NCBI GenBank assembly: GCA_031308135.1
Contig: JAHLJT010004567.1
Location: 34,562,115 to 34,626,114, forward strand
DNA from: Acheta domesticus
Lineage: Eukaryota > Arthropoda > Insecta > Orthoptera > Gryllidae
DNA length: 64,000 nucleotides
Direction of reading: 5' to 3'
Positions 1 through 9,113 of this stretch are shown here, piece by piece. The notes beneath the pieces are model-generated. The model was not told where the DNA came from, did not search any database, and saw nothing but the letters and a program-made list of their open reading frames with translations. Position 1 is the stretch's first letter. Each line of letters begins with the position of its first letter. Position numbers and translations under genes: made by a program.

Positions 1-874
1 TGTCTCTGAAATATTCAGCAATATGCGAAATATCTCGTCTAGATCGGGTAATTTGATTTTCGATTTTTTTCAACCATGCCGGTGGCTTTTGTCTTTCATT
101 AGGCTTCTTATCAAGAGAAGTTCCTTTTCCCACCTGTACTTTGTAACCTAGGTGTTCACAAGTAGCAATTGCAGCGCAATGAACCAATCCGGCTACATCT
201 TCAAGAGAAGAAGCTTCTGAGATGTTTGGGGCAATAATTTGGTTCATTTTGCCAACAATCTCATTGACATTAGTGCTGCACTTCATTTTTGGTATTTTTG
301 GTCTTAGATCTAAAGATATTCCTTGGTAGTGAAGCTTTGTAACCTCGTAAATATCTTTAAGAGATTTGTCCACCATTTCGTTGTCGAGTTGGGGGATGGA
401 AACCACAACGTGTGGTTCGTTCTCATGTACTCTTTGTTCATTTTCATTAACTTGCTGCTCCAGGACTACCTCACTTGTTAGTTCTAGTTCCAGTTCCTCC
501 TTCAAAAGATTTAGCTCTGCATCTGCGAAAACTTTTCTTCTCCTAATAGAGTTAAGTTGGCTGCACACACGTTGCTCATTTAGGGCGCTTTCCGGATAGA
601 TCTTTCTCCATTCAATTAGGAGTCTTCTCCTGAAGCGCTCACATTCCGTCTCGTTTTCTGTGCTTCTGTAGTATGCACGCATGACAGACATATTTAATTC
701 TCTGGTCCATTGCATGCGTTGGCTCGGATTCTCTGGAGCAGTGGGGGATCCTCTTGGGTTCCCCAAACTTCTACCAGGTACGGCATCTTGCGACGCGATA
801 TCGAGAGTTGCGGTAGCCCAAGATGGAGCGGCGCCGCGCCCCCTTAGTTGTTCAGGGGGTTCACCGCTTTCCAT
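1..874 (-). CDS. R4-clade retrotransposon ORF, N-terminal 291 codons (partial at window edge)
   Basis: The frame opens with ATG at 874 on the minus strand (MESGEPPEQLRGRGAAP) and stays open to base 1, so it is an unbroken 291-codon 5' fragment. A Pro/Arg/Gly-rich head of about 50 residues comes first. It is followed by a charged helical segment beginning MQWTRELNMSVMRAYYRS near residue 54, and later by VHCAAIATCEHLGYKV and PPAWLKKIENQITRSRRDIS. From memory of the family, this is the pre-RT region of R4-clade proteins, which in complete elements precedes the reverse transcriptase, a CCHC finger and a PD-(D/E)XK endonuclease. The upstream ATG was chosen because the frame is open to it and the following residues fit the family start. 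The catalytic parts lie outside the window, so overall integrity is unknown. Confidence 0.7.
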   Translation of the reverse strand, partial: MESGEPPEQLRGRGAAPSWATATLDIASQDAVPGRSLGNPRGSPTAPENPSQRMQWTRELNMSVMRAYYRSTENETECERFRRRLLIEWRKIYPESALNEQRVCSQLNSIRRRKVFADAELNLLKEELELELTSEVVLEQQVNENEQRVHENEPHVVVSIPQLDNEMVDKSLKDIYEVTKLHYQGISLDLRPKIPKMKCSTNVNEIVGKMNQIIAPNISEASSLEDVAGLVHCAAIATCEHLGYKVQVGKGTSLDKKPNERQKPPAWLKKIENQITRSRRDISHIAEYFRD

Positions 875-1441
875 CAGCACAGGTTACACATTTCTCACAG
901 CTGCCCCGGTGCAAGAAACAGCTGCGCGGCCTTACAAGGGCCGGTCGCCAGCGTGACTTTTCCTTAAAGTACTACTCATAAGTCTTCTCTGGGGGGGCCA
1001 GTACTGGATAACTGACGAAGAAGATCTGCTACCCAGGTCAATTTTTTTGGAGGGGTCTGACAATCCTCAGAAGATAAGCTCGTCCGCCTTCTTTGCCGTT
1101 GACATTTGATCTTCATCCGCCATCGAAGCCGTTGGTCCTCTTCACCTGTAACCCTAGGCGAGGGCCCTTGCTAGGTATTGACAGCCGGAGCCAGCCGACC
1201 CTAGGTTTTTTATAGAGATATGCTCCTCTTCAAAGTTTAAGGAAGAAACGAAGGACAGAATTATTTAGGATAGGTACCAGGGGCCTCGGAGCTACTCAAT
1301 CCACCCGTTGGTTTCTGGGGGTAGAGAAAGGGTTGTATGACACGAAAGGAATAATTCGGGTAAGGAGTTAGTCGCCTCTTACGACAGGGGGGAATTACCC
1401 ATGGTGCTATTCTACTAAAACCCCCGAACACCACACGGGTC
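1..1441 (-). mobile_element. R4-clade non-LTR retrotransposon, 5' part (element 0)
   Basis: This is the 5' portion of a minus-strand non-LTR retrotransposon that runs off the left edge. The 5' end abuts a TTATTATTATT tract that is the 3' tail of the next element (copy A), so the two lie head to tail. About 565 bases of GC-richer 5' leader (875-1441) precede a long open frame that starts at 874. The leader and N-terminal protein have the layout known for R4/Dong-type elements with a restriction-like endonuclease. The RT and endonuclease domains would lie beyond the window. Its protein differs clearly from that of copy A, so it is a separate R4-clade family. Confidence 0.75.
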
Positions 1442-1442
1442 T

Positions 1443-1455
1443 TTATTATTATTAT
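1443..1455. repeat. Short (ATT)n tract, 3' tail of R4 copy A
   Basis: TTATTATTATT lies between the 3' UTR of copy A and the 5' end of element 0. It is the copy A tail and at the same time the insertion site of element 0. Confidence 0.8.
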
Positions 1456-1562
1456 TTTTCCATTACATCACCACTAAAGATGTTATGAGTAGACTCAAAA
1501 TAAAATCTGTTCCAGGTTGCAACCAGCTACCTAAGGAGCAGATCTAGGGACTGTCGGTGCTT

Positions 1563-1949
1563 CTACAATACTTTGCGCAAAATGTGGGCTGTTCCAAATA
1601 AAGCGATTTCTTGCACTTCCCAGACTTTTGAACTACTTGGGTGTTAAGCCAAGTTCATACACAAATTTTGAGGAACAAATCCCAAAGCTCCGATGTCTGT
1701 CGGTACGAGCTACGCTTTTACGCCCCACGTTTGGCTGACCTCGATTTCCAAACTCATGTATTTAAGACGTTTCTCTGCCTCCTTGGTAACGACGTTTTGA
1801 TCGCAAGGTACAGCAACATCCACAAGTAAACACGATTTGTTCTCCAAATGCCGGATGACTATATCCGGTTTGTTTGCCGCTATCGTGCAATGAATTGTGC
1901 CTTGAATTTGTTGGTCGTACAATATCGTACACAATCTAACAGACGTCAC
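1563..1949 (-). pseudogene. R4 copy A, restriction-like endonuclease segment with two stops
   Basis: The segment reads NKPDIVIRHLENKSCLLVDV followed by a lysine-rich EAEKRLKYMSLEIE stretch. This is the PD...D...E/K pattern of the PD-(D/E)XK endonuclease of the R4 group, which nicks the chromosomal target. The frame stops (TAG) after WGVKA at about 1710. It continues past a second stop (TAA) to the family-typical C terminus ending GTAHILRKVL and a normal stop at 1563-1565. Copy C carries the same two stops, while copy B reads through both positions (WGVKAQVVPIVIGALG). Confidence 0.8.
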
Positions 1950-2343
1950 CGGTTCCGGTGAGTTCGTACCACTTGGGGCATGTGTTCGGAAATTCGAGGG
2001 CGGTACAGATCTGCCAGTGGAGGTAGCTACACACCCTGTCGTGTCTTTTCAAGTATTCGGTTTTTGCTAGGATTGGACAAGCTGAGACAATATGATCGAT
2101 GGTTTCTACGTGTTCCTGACAAATGCGGCATTTATCATCTTGGGAAATTTTGAGAACCGCTTTATCATAATGTCGTGTTCTCAAGGCCTGATCTTGGGCA
2201 GCTATTACAAGTGCTTCCGATTCTGGCTTCATTCTTCCCCTTCTAAGCCACATAAATGATTGATCTTTATTGATCTGCACCTTGTCCATTCTTTTTAGAT
2301 ATTGTCCGTGGAGTGGTTTGTCTCTCCACGATTTCTTTAACAT
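1936..2343 (-). pseudogene. R4 copy A, CCHC finger segment
   Basis: This segment holds the C-terminal finger CRICQEHVETIDHIVSACP, with Cys72, Cys75, His84 and Cys89 in C-x2-C-x8-H-x4-C spacing. That finger is diagnostic of non-LTR elements carrying a restriction-like endonuclease (R2, R4, NeSL, CRE groups). The frame ends in a stop directly after TGTGDVC. The endonuclease continues in a different frame, so the two domains are separated by a frameshift at about 1936-1949. Exactly the same break is present in copy C at 5797-5810. Confidence 0.8.
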
Positions 2344-2346
2344 TTT

Positions 2347-3570
2347 CTACGTCTCAAATTTCATGATAAGTAGCATCAGAAATTCAGTGTCTCTGTCATT
2401 CTGGTTGTCTTGCATAGTCTTGTTCGCAATGCTTCTTGCTACACTTACAATGCCTCTGTTTCCCATTCTTCGGTCAGATTTCATGACCTGCCTCATTAGT
2501 GGGTCATCTTCATGGCTGACTACATACTTCCCCAACCCGACTATTGCGTTGTGCCAGGAGGCCTCAATTTGTCTGAGGCCTCTTCCTCCTTCCTTACGTG
2601 ACACATAAAGTCTATGTACATCAGCTCGAGAGTGGGCGACATGATGCATTGTTAGCAGTTTTCTGGTTTTTCGATCCATGATGCGAATGTCCTGTTCAGT
2701 CCAGTCTACTAGTCCGAAACTGTATTCGGCTACAGGCACCGCCAAACTACCTATTGCTGATATTTTGTTCCTTGAGTTCAGAGCGGACTGCAGGACAAGT
2801 CTCACTCGTCTATAATACTCCCTGCGAATTCTCTCTTTCACTGTGTCGTTCGAGATGGTCTCACATTCTTCAATGCCCAGATATTTGTAAGTTTTACCTG
2901 GCTCAAGATCTTGAATTACAGTGTGTCTATCAACTTCAATGTTCTCGGACGTGGTCATTTTGCCTCTTTTTAAGTTGGCTTTTGCACACTTGTCAAGACC
3001 AAACTTCATGCAGATGTCATTGCTAAAATCATTGATGACAGACAGCATTTGGGAGAGAATCGCTTCATTCTTAGCAAAAATTTTAAGATCATCCATGTAA
3101 AATAAATGTGATACAAGCCTTTCATCACCATGGAGCTTGTAACCAAAGTCAGTGTGCGACAGCTGTCTCGATAGGGGAATCAAACTAATGCAAAACAGCA
3201 GAGGGGATAGTGAATGTCCTTGAAAAATTCCCCTGTTAATCTGAATACTTCTGGTTTCTACTACTCCCTTTCCGCTGTGGATTAGTAACCTGGTGCTCCA
3301 CGACTTCATACTACCCTTGCAAAACTCAACAAGCCTAGGACGAAATCGATAGATCTCCAGGGTCTTCAAAATCCAATCGTGTGGTACACTGTCAAAGGCC
3401 TTCTGGTAGTCAATCCAAGCCATGCTTAAATTACGTTTTCGTTTCTTTACATCATTCAAAATTATTTTATTCACAATCAGAAGCAAGATTTCCTTACAGC
3501 CATAGGAACCTTTACGACATCCCTTCTGTTCAACTGGGAACAGATGGTTCTTCTCTAGGTACCTATACAT
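2347..3570 (-). pseudogene. R4 copy A, reverse transcriptase segment
   Basis: A 407-residue open segment carries the reverse transcriptase core. In order it shows FPVEQKGCRKGSYGCKEILL (residues 11-30), AWIDYQKAFDSVPHDWI (51-67, with the first catalytic Asp at 54), GIFQGHSLSPLLFCISLIPL (114-133) and the active-site box FYMDD (157-161). These are standard non-LTR RT blocks in the correct order. The role in a live element is target-primed reverse transcription of its own RNA. The start used is only the first ATG after a frame break near 3570, and a second break at 2343-2347 separates it from the CCHC segment. Family assignment to the R4/R2 superclade rests on the downstream finger and endonuclease. 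Confidence 0.85.
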
Positions 3571-3922
3571 TTTGTCAGCAATGGCTGCAGTTATACGTTT
3601 TTTACATTAATGGCAAGCAAGTAATTGGCCTGTAGTTCTTCGCCAAAGAGCTGTCTCCTCCTTTGGGTAGCAAATACGTAATGCCGCGAGTGAGCCATTC
3701 GGGGAGTTCGTTAGGGTTTTCTAAAATTTTATCAACAGCCTTTGTTAGATGAGAATGTAGTGCTGTTAATTTCTTAATCCAATAAATCTGGATCTTATCA
3801 ACCCCAGAGGATTTTCAGTTTCCCATATTCTTAATTGTTTGGCATAGGTCCTCTTTCGAGAATCCTTGAACATGTTCCACTGTTTCCCCGAGTCCATTGG
3901 CAGCATCAACTTCAGATTGGAG

Positions 3923-4606
3923 TCACGATGCGTCTTTGTTGTAGAATCTGGTTTCCTCCCAGATTGCTGACCAAAATGTTTCGACGTCTTCTTTTGAAGG
4001 AGGGGCAGCATTGCCATTCGGTTTTTCAGTCTGACTGCGATAGAATCTCTTCGCGTCTGTTTCAAACAACCGGTTCTGTACACGGAAATCGATTCTACGT
4101 TTGTACCGTCTTATTCGTTGAGTCCATGCTTGGATTTTTTCTTTTAGCTTTTCAGCTACCATTAGCCTTGTTGTGTCATTGTCAATTAGGTATTTTTGTT
4201 CAACATGGAGTAATTTTTGTTGAACTTTATACGTGTGGTTTGACTTAAAAGATGCCTCGGCTAGGAGTGATATTTCACGCCGTGTGTCGGCTATCCGTTT
4301 CATAATTCTTTTTATCCACGGAGGTACGGAGCTTTTTACTCTGTCTGGCTGTCGGCCATCGGTGTTCTTGGCTGGCCCCAAGATTATCTGAGATACTAGA
4401 TATCCAGTTGCATACACGATGTGATTGATTTCAGTAATATCTAGATCTCTTCTTGAGGTCTGTACAACCTCATTTAAGACAGAATTCGCTGTTTCTATCT
4501 CTCTCTTAGCTTTCGCATTTTCGTAAATTCTCCTCAACGGTGCACGAGATTCGAATGGAAGTAGATGAACTCGTTCTATCTCGCGTCGGAGGAGGTCCCG
4601 CATCAT
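3923..4606 (-). pseudogene. R4 copy A, pre-RT N-terminal segment
   Basis: This 227-residue open segment (first ATG 4606) is rich in Arg, Lys and Glu and includes VPPWIKRIMKRIADTRREIS and RIRRYKRRIDFRVQNRLFE, which resemble the conserved region just before the RT in R4-clade proteins. The same frame continues upstream to about 4840 (SGKFTAEQLADIQRNAEYV), so the methionine at 4606 is only the first ATG of the fragment and not the true start. Downstream the frame is lost near 3923, and the overlapping frame at 3766-4083 continues the similarity. No catalytic residues fall in this part. It is a broken piece of copy A, not a separate gene. Confidence 0.7.
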
Positions 4607-4856
4607 GTCCTTATCGTGTGACTCATGGCCAGATGAATTTTCACCACTGACGGATGTTTCATTTGGAAGAGATGAACCTTGAAGTGGATCATCGTTTTCA
4701 TGGATATTAGATGGTTCTAAATGTTCGTCATGTGGATGGTGTGATCGATGAACATACTCTGCGTTTCTCTGGATGTCTGCAAGTTGTTCTGCTGTGAATT
4801 TTCCACTGCTGAGTATGTATCGTCGTTGACTGGCAAGCTTCTAGCTTCTTTGAGTC

Positions 4857-4909
<53 letters not shown>

Positions 4910-4911
4910 CA
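4857..4911. repeat. (ATT)n microsatellite, about 18 units
   Basis: An uninterrupted ATT run separates the truncated 5' end of copy A from the 3' end of copy B. On the minus strand it reads (TAA)n or (AAT)n, the tail and target of R4-clade elements. Confidence 0.95.
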
Positions 4912-5253
4912 TTACATCACGACTAAAGATGATATGAGTCGGCTGAATATAAAATCTACTCCAGGCTGCAACCAGCTACCTAAGGAGCAGATCCGGTGAC
5001 TATCAGTGCCTCTACAATACTTTACGCAAAATGTGGGCTGTTCCAAATAAAGCAATTTCTTGCACTTCCCAGTCTTTTGAATTACCTGGGAGTTTAGACA
5101 AGTTCTTACTCAAATTTTGCGGAACAAATCCCAGAGCTCCGATAACTATCGGGACGACCTGTGCTTTTACGCCCCACATTCGGCTGATCTCGATTTCCAA
5201 ACTCTTGTATTTAAGACGTTTCGATTTCCAAACTCTTGTATTTAAGACGTTCT
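4912..5253 (-). mobile_element. R4-clade retrotransposon, 5'-truncated copy B (about 340 bp)
   Basis: Only the last part of the endonuclease and the 3' UTR remain, in the same orientation and family as copies A and C. The 3' end joins the (ATT)18 tract and the 5' end joins a composite (CTT)n-(ATT)n tract. A 31-bp segment is duplicated in tandem at 5191-5221 and 5222-5251. Confidence 0.85.
5012..5200 (-). pseudogene. R4 copy B, C-terminal endonuclease fragment
   Basis: The 62-residue reading MEIEISRMWGVKAQVVPIVI... ending LFGTAHILRKVL is the conserved C terminus of R4-clade proteins and ends at a natural stop (5012-5014). It lacks the catalytic PD...D residues because of 5' truncation. It is useful as a reference: at the positions where copies A and C have stops, this copy keeps sense codons. 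Confidence 0.8.
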
Positions 5254-5276
5254 TCTTCTTCTTCTTCTTCTTCTTC

Positions 5277-5321
<45 letters not shown>
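5251..5321. repeat. Composite (TTC)n-(TTA)n microsatellite
   Basis: About nine TTC units run into about fourteen TTA units, forming the junction between copies B and C. The TTA part is the tail of copy C; the TTC part may have arisen from it by drift or from the B truncation point. Confidence 0.9.
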
Positions 5322-5419
5322 CTCTAAATCACGACTAAAGATGTTATGTGTCGGCTGAATATAAAATCTACTCCAGGTTGCAACCAGCTACCTAAGGAGT
5401 AGATCTAGGGACTGTCGGT

Positions 5420-5810
5420 GCCTCTACAATACTTTGCGCAAAATGTGGGCTGTTCCAAATAAAGCGATTTCTTGCACTTCCCAGACTTTTGAACTACTTG
5501 GGTGTTAAGCCAAGTTCATACACAAATTTTGAGGAACAAATCCCAAAGCTCCGATGTCTGTCGGTACGACCTACGCTTTTACGCCCCACGTTTGGCTGAC
5601 CTCGATTTCCAAACTCTTGTATTTAAGACGTTTCTCTGCCTTCTTGGTAACGACGTTTTGACCGCAAGGTACAGCAACATCGACAAGTAAACACGATTTG
5701 TTCTCCAAATGCCGGATGACTATATCCGGTTTGTTTGCCGCTATCGTGCAATGAATTGTGCCTTGAATTTGTTGGTCGTACAATATCGTACACAATCTAA
5801 CAGACGTCAC
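5420..5810 (-). pseudogene. R4 copy C, endonuclease segment with shared stops
   Basis: The segment has PDIVIRHLENKSCLLVDVAV and then a TAG after WGVKA and a TAA further on, both at the positions seen in copy A. The family C terminus GTAHILRKVL follows before the natural stop near 5424. The shared lesions show that A and C come from one already defective source or from a later duplication. Confidence 0.75.
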
Positions 5811-6159
5811 CGGTTCCGGTGAGTTCGTACCACTTGGGGCATGTGTTCGGAAATTCGAGGGCGGTACAGATCTGCCAGTGGAGGTAGCTACACACCCTGT
5901 CGTGTCTTTTCAAGTATTCGGTCTTTGCTAGGATTGGACAAACTGAGACAATATGATCAATGGTTTCTACGTGTTCCTGACAAATGCGGCATTTATCATC
6001 TTGGGAAATTTTGACAACCGCTTTATCATAATGTCGTGTTCTCAAGGCCTGATCTTGGGCAGCTGTTACAAGTGCTTCCGATTCTGGCTTCATTCTTTCC
6101 CTTTTAAGCCACATAAATGATTGATCTTTATTGATCTGCACCTTGTTCATTCGTTTCAA
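5797..6159 (-). pseudogene. R4 copy C, CCHC finger segment
   Basis: This 120-residue open segment is nearly identical to the finger segment of copy A (CRICQEHVETIDHIVSVCP). It ends with the same TGTGDVC stop, so the frameshift before the endonuclease is shared with copy A. Confidence 0.8.
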
Positions 6160-6165
6160 ATATTG

Positions 6166-6879
6166 AAACCAGGGAGGTTTGGAAATTTTGGAACAGTACG
6201 TTAGTTGTAATTACAGAGTTAATTATGTTTTTGATAATAAAATTAAAATATTTTTTTACCAAGAACTGTTTAACTAATTTTAAATGGAAAAATAGGATAT
6301 TTTTCTATCCACCATAACTTAAAAACATAAATCACATATAATGACAATCATTTGAAATGTTTCCGAAAGGAACATGTGTCAGACGATTATCAGGCATTGC
6401 TTTCATATGCACTAACTTATCTTTGCCATTAAAAACAAAATTCGAACTCCCCATTCTTTGCTCCGCTAACTACAACATCATGATGCAACGATATTCTATG
6501 AATATCAACTACCTTTTAATGTAGGTGGTCTTAAAAATGGCGTATTGATTAATTGGCAGTTAAGCGTTTATTATTTAAATTATAACCTAATTTCAAAAAT
6601 TGATGTTTTTACTACAAGACCAGTTAATAAGGGCAAGTGATTGCACGTCTAGTGCCATTATCTTTCATTGATTAAAAATCAGGAAATTTGGGTGAGTAGA
6701 AAGTTCAAATTTACTCCTAAACAAAACCCTTAAAGTTTTAGTATACTGAATATTATTTTATTACTATTTTAATAATTATTATATTTATTATCATCATTTA
6801 TTGATACGTTACATCATTTATTGAAAACTGACCGATATATCACAATGATGTAGGAACTGGCCCTGGCGTGATGTGATGA
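6166..6879. other. AT-rich intergenic DNA, no gene seen
   Basis: No convincing coding frame or structured repeat is visible. Runs of ATTATTATT-like sequence at 6755-6810 are simple AT-rich DNA. Confidence 0.5.
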
Positions 6880-7221
6880 ACCAGATATACAAGAATTTGT
6901 AGTCTTCGGCCTGACTCAAAAGTAGAAGGGAGCTTCGCGATGGCCCACCGAGCGAATACTTCGGAGTTCGTATGGATGATGAAGATGCTGCAAGATGCAG
7001 CCAATGAAGAGAACGCGCTCCCGTTGAAGACGCAGGACATCTGGCCGCACCTGCTGGTTCTCGCAGCGGGCTTCCAGCTGTCTGCGCTCGCCTTCGGTAT
7101 AGAACTCTGTTGCAGATTTCGCGTGAACCTATCGTTGGTTTGTACGTATGCGGAAGGTACTCGTCCAAATGAGTCGACTATATGCACGTTCTCGAATGCG
7201 CACGTTTCTATGGGGAGTTGA
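6880..7221 (+). CDS. Possible exon or gene fragment with one membrane segment
   Basis: A frame is open from 6880 (just after two TGA codons) to a stop at 7221; its first ATG is at 6940. GC content is higher than in the surrounding DNA. It reads through WMMKMLQDAANEENALPL and then a hydrophobic stretch WPHLLVLAAGFQLSALAFGI, which could be one membrane helix. Polar residues followed by a last helix and a short tail recall the C terminus of insect ionotropic receptors, but this rests on general shape only and no diagnostic motif is present. No clear splice acceptor was identified. It may equally be a chance frame in a decayed repeat. Confidence 0.22.
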   Translation, partial: TRYTRICSLRPDSKVEGSFAMAHRANTSEFVWMMKMLQDAANEENALPLKTQDIWPHLLVLAAGFQLSALAFGIELCCRFRVNLSLVCTYAEGTRPNESTICTFSNAHVSMGS

Positions 7222-7689
7222 GGTATTGTTCACCGCGTAGACAGTAGGGAGGTAAGTGTCAATGAATATTCACTGAGGAATAGCTTAATTTGATGTAAGT
7301 GGGAATTGTAAGGAGGAAATCGTCAGCAATGTAAAGCTAATCATCATCTTCATTGGACATTGAATTATACAGAATAAACGAGTACACATACATGTAAACA
7401 ACAACAACGTGTTTGTTACGTAAATTATATTTTGTCCAGGATCCAAACTCGTACTTTAAACATTGACAATTGTTGCGAAGAGCTAGAAAATGTTGCCAAA
7501 GTCCGCTCAACAGTAACCGCGAAACAAAAGCGGTCCCAAGTCGAAGCACAATCTCAATAACTCCCAGCCCAGTAGTGTAGTTTATCCGCCCTCAGTGCAT
7601 CACTCACAGGACACGTAACTCCTATTTTACTACCTGGCTTTGCTGCGTGGCTCAATTCAAAACTTGCTCTCCGGGGTTCTCAATCCCCT
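7222..7689. other. Intergenic DNA, nothing recognised
   Basis: No coding frame of note, no inverted repeats and no simple repeat are visible. Confidence 0.5.
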
Positions 7690-8499
7690 TTAACCTTCCG
7701 GTGGGCGCGTTGCAGCACTCCGTGCTGCCTTTGAGCTTTTTTTGTTCTAAAATGGAGTACGGCTATTTGACATGTCAGAGGGCTTCAGTATTCTCACTTC
7801 GCAACATTCTAAACGAAACGGGGAAATCACCGGTCTGTTGCCTTCTCCCTATCAGTCGTCAAGATGATTTGAAAATAAAAAATTCTGACTGCAGCATTGT
7901 GTGCTCTGCCGCACCCACTCGTGTAAGTATTTTTACTATTACAAACGAACATTTTACTTATTCCGATAGTTTTTTTACATATATTTTCGATCACTGTAAG
8001 CAAAATCAAAGATGTTGAAAGTTGTTTTTTGTTGATTTTTTCCTATTACTTGTAGTTTTATTTTTGTTTTTCTCTGCTGAAGGGCTAAAACAGACGAAAT
8101 CAGGCATCTTGTTGAGTTATTGGAAACGGCTTGATGAAAGCTAATTGATGCTTTTCTAAAATTTAAGGACAGTAACTGTTTCATTTAATTAATTTGTCTA
8201 TATAATGACATATCTAATAATGATCTAGTTAATTTTTTTGTTTGTTATTTTTTGAAAAGTTTTTCTGAAATAAAGTGTTTTTATTTATTATTCTATACCT
8301 AAAAATAGCCACATTCCTGTGATATATAAAATGTATTAACATTAAAAATGTAATGAATAGTTGTGAATTTTTATTTTCCCTTCTTCAATTAAATAATAGA
8401 AGTTGTGAGGATGCAATAGACTGTTTTCTAGAGGCAGCATGCAGTGCTTCTATGCGCCCGCTTTTGTGAGTAAAATAGGAGCGCCCACGGGAAGGTTAA
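7690..8499. mobile_element. piggyBac-type non-autonomous element with TTAA target sites
   Basis: The element is framed by TTAA at 7690-7693 and 8496-8499. Its ends are inverted repeats: CCTTCCGGTGGGCGC on the left, and on the right GCGCCCACGGGAAGG, whose complement is CCTTCCCGTGGGCGC. TTAA duplication with termini starting CCY is the piggyBac signature. The 800-base interior is AT-rich, has no transposase motif, and holds only short frames, so it would depend on a transposase made elsewhere. Confidence 0.75.
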
Positions 8500-8748
8500 T
8501 ACGTTTACTGCGATTTTTCTAACTTTTCCCCTTAAGGCCCGTCTTCACGATGGAATATGTCACAGTATTTCGCGACGTTCTCAGTCGTGCCGCATGATAT
8601 CGCATGATCGCGACCGTATCAGACAGTGCTTGCGATCATGCGATTTCTAGCGGTACGATGGAGAAAGACGCGAAATGCCGTGTGATATTCCATCGTGGCC
8701 GTAGGGGCTTGAGGGGCAGAGTTAGAAAAATCGCAGTATACCTATTAA
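8496..8748. mobile_element. Foldback MITE flanked by TTAA
   Basis: The two ends are inverted: TACTGCGATTTTTCTAAC on the left and GTTAGAAAAATCGCAGTA on the right. The similarity extends outward to the TTAA at 8496-8499 and 8745-8748. The interior is itself a long imperfect palindrome built on ATGGAATATGTCACAGTAT and its complement, with a GC-rich core. No coding capacity is seen. A related foldback lies at 62309-62540. Confidence 0.7.
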
Positions 8749-8770
8749 CCTTCCAGTGGGCGCGACGTCA
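8745..8770 (+). repeat. Unpaired piggyBac-type left end
   Basis: TTAA followed by CCTTCCAGTGGGCGCG repeats the left terminus of the element at 7690. No matching right end was found in the following kilobase, so this is a solo or truncated end. Confidence 0.6.
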
Positions 8771-9113
8771 TGCCTGCGACTTGCCTAGCAACTCCCGCTG
8801 CAGTGTCTGCCGTGCAGACGTGGCGAAACCCGTAAACGCGCAAACGCCTAGGTAGGTTCAAAATACCAAGAAGGAGGAGTTCGACGGGAGCGTTCTACCT
8901 AGCGTGGAGTGGGCAAGGAAGGCATGTTGTGTGTGAGAAATTCTCAATGGCGCTGTCTAGTCGAACAGCGGGAGAGCAGCACTGTTTTGCGCACTTTGTG
9001 CCACAAGCGCAACGCTGCGTCGTGTCACAAGCGGAGCGCTCTATTTGCAGTAGTTAAATTACCTGTTAGAAGTTTTGTTAGTTTTGCGGTGAGTTGTCGT
9101 TGGCATTTAAAAT

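Larger units (their letters stand above)
1442..4856 (-). mobile_element. R4-clade non-LTR retrotransposon, near full-length decayed copy A
   Basis: This 3.4-kb minus-strand element has a recognisable pre-RT region, reverse transcriptase, CCHC finger and restriction-like endonuclease, in that order. Its 3' UTR ends in a short (TAA)n tail at 1443-1455. The 5' boundary lies against the 54-base (ATT)n tract at 4857-4911, and the coding sequence there is already inside the ORF, so the copy is 5'-truncated. Frameshifts separate the segments and two stops interrupt the endonuclease end, so it cannot make an intact protein. Insertion into TAA microsatellites is a documented habit of Dong and related R4-clade elements, and the flanks here agree. 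Confidence 0.85.
5322..6165 (-). mobile_element. R4-clade retrotransposon, 5'-truncated copy C (about 840 bp)
   Basis: This copy closely matches the 3' 840 bases of copy A, including finger, endonuclease and 3' UTR. Similarity ends at about 6160, where copy A continues into its RT. A 5' truncation like this is usual for target-primed insertion. Confidence 0.85.

Noticed and set aside
1442..4856. Assignment of copy A to R2 or to an APE-type LINE
   Set aside because: The finger and PD...D endonuclease exclude an APE-type element, and TAA-flanked ends with a GTAHILRKVL C terminus fit R4/Dong rather than 28S-specific R2.
4748..4999. Poly-leucine frame
   Set aside because: It is simply the (ATT)n microsatellite read in one frame.
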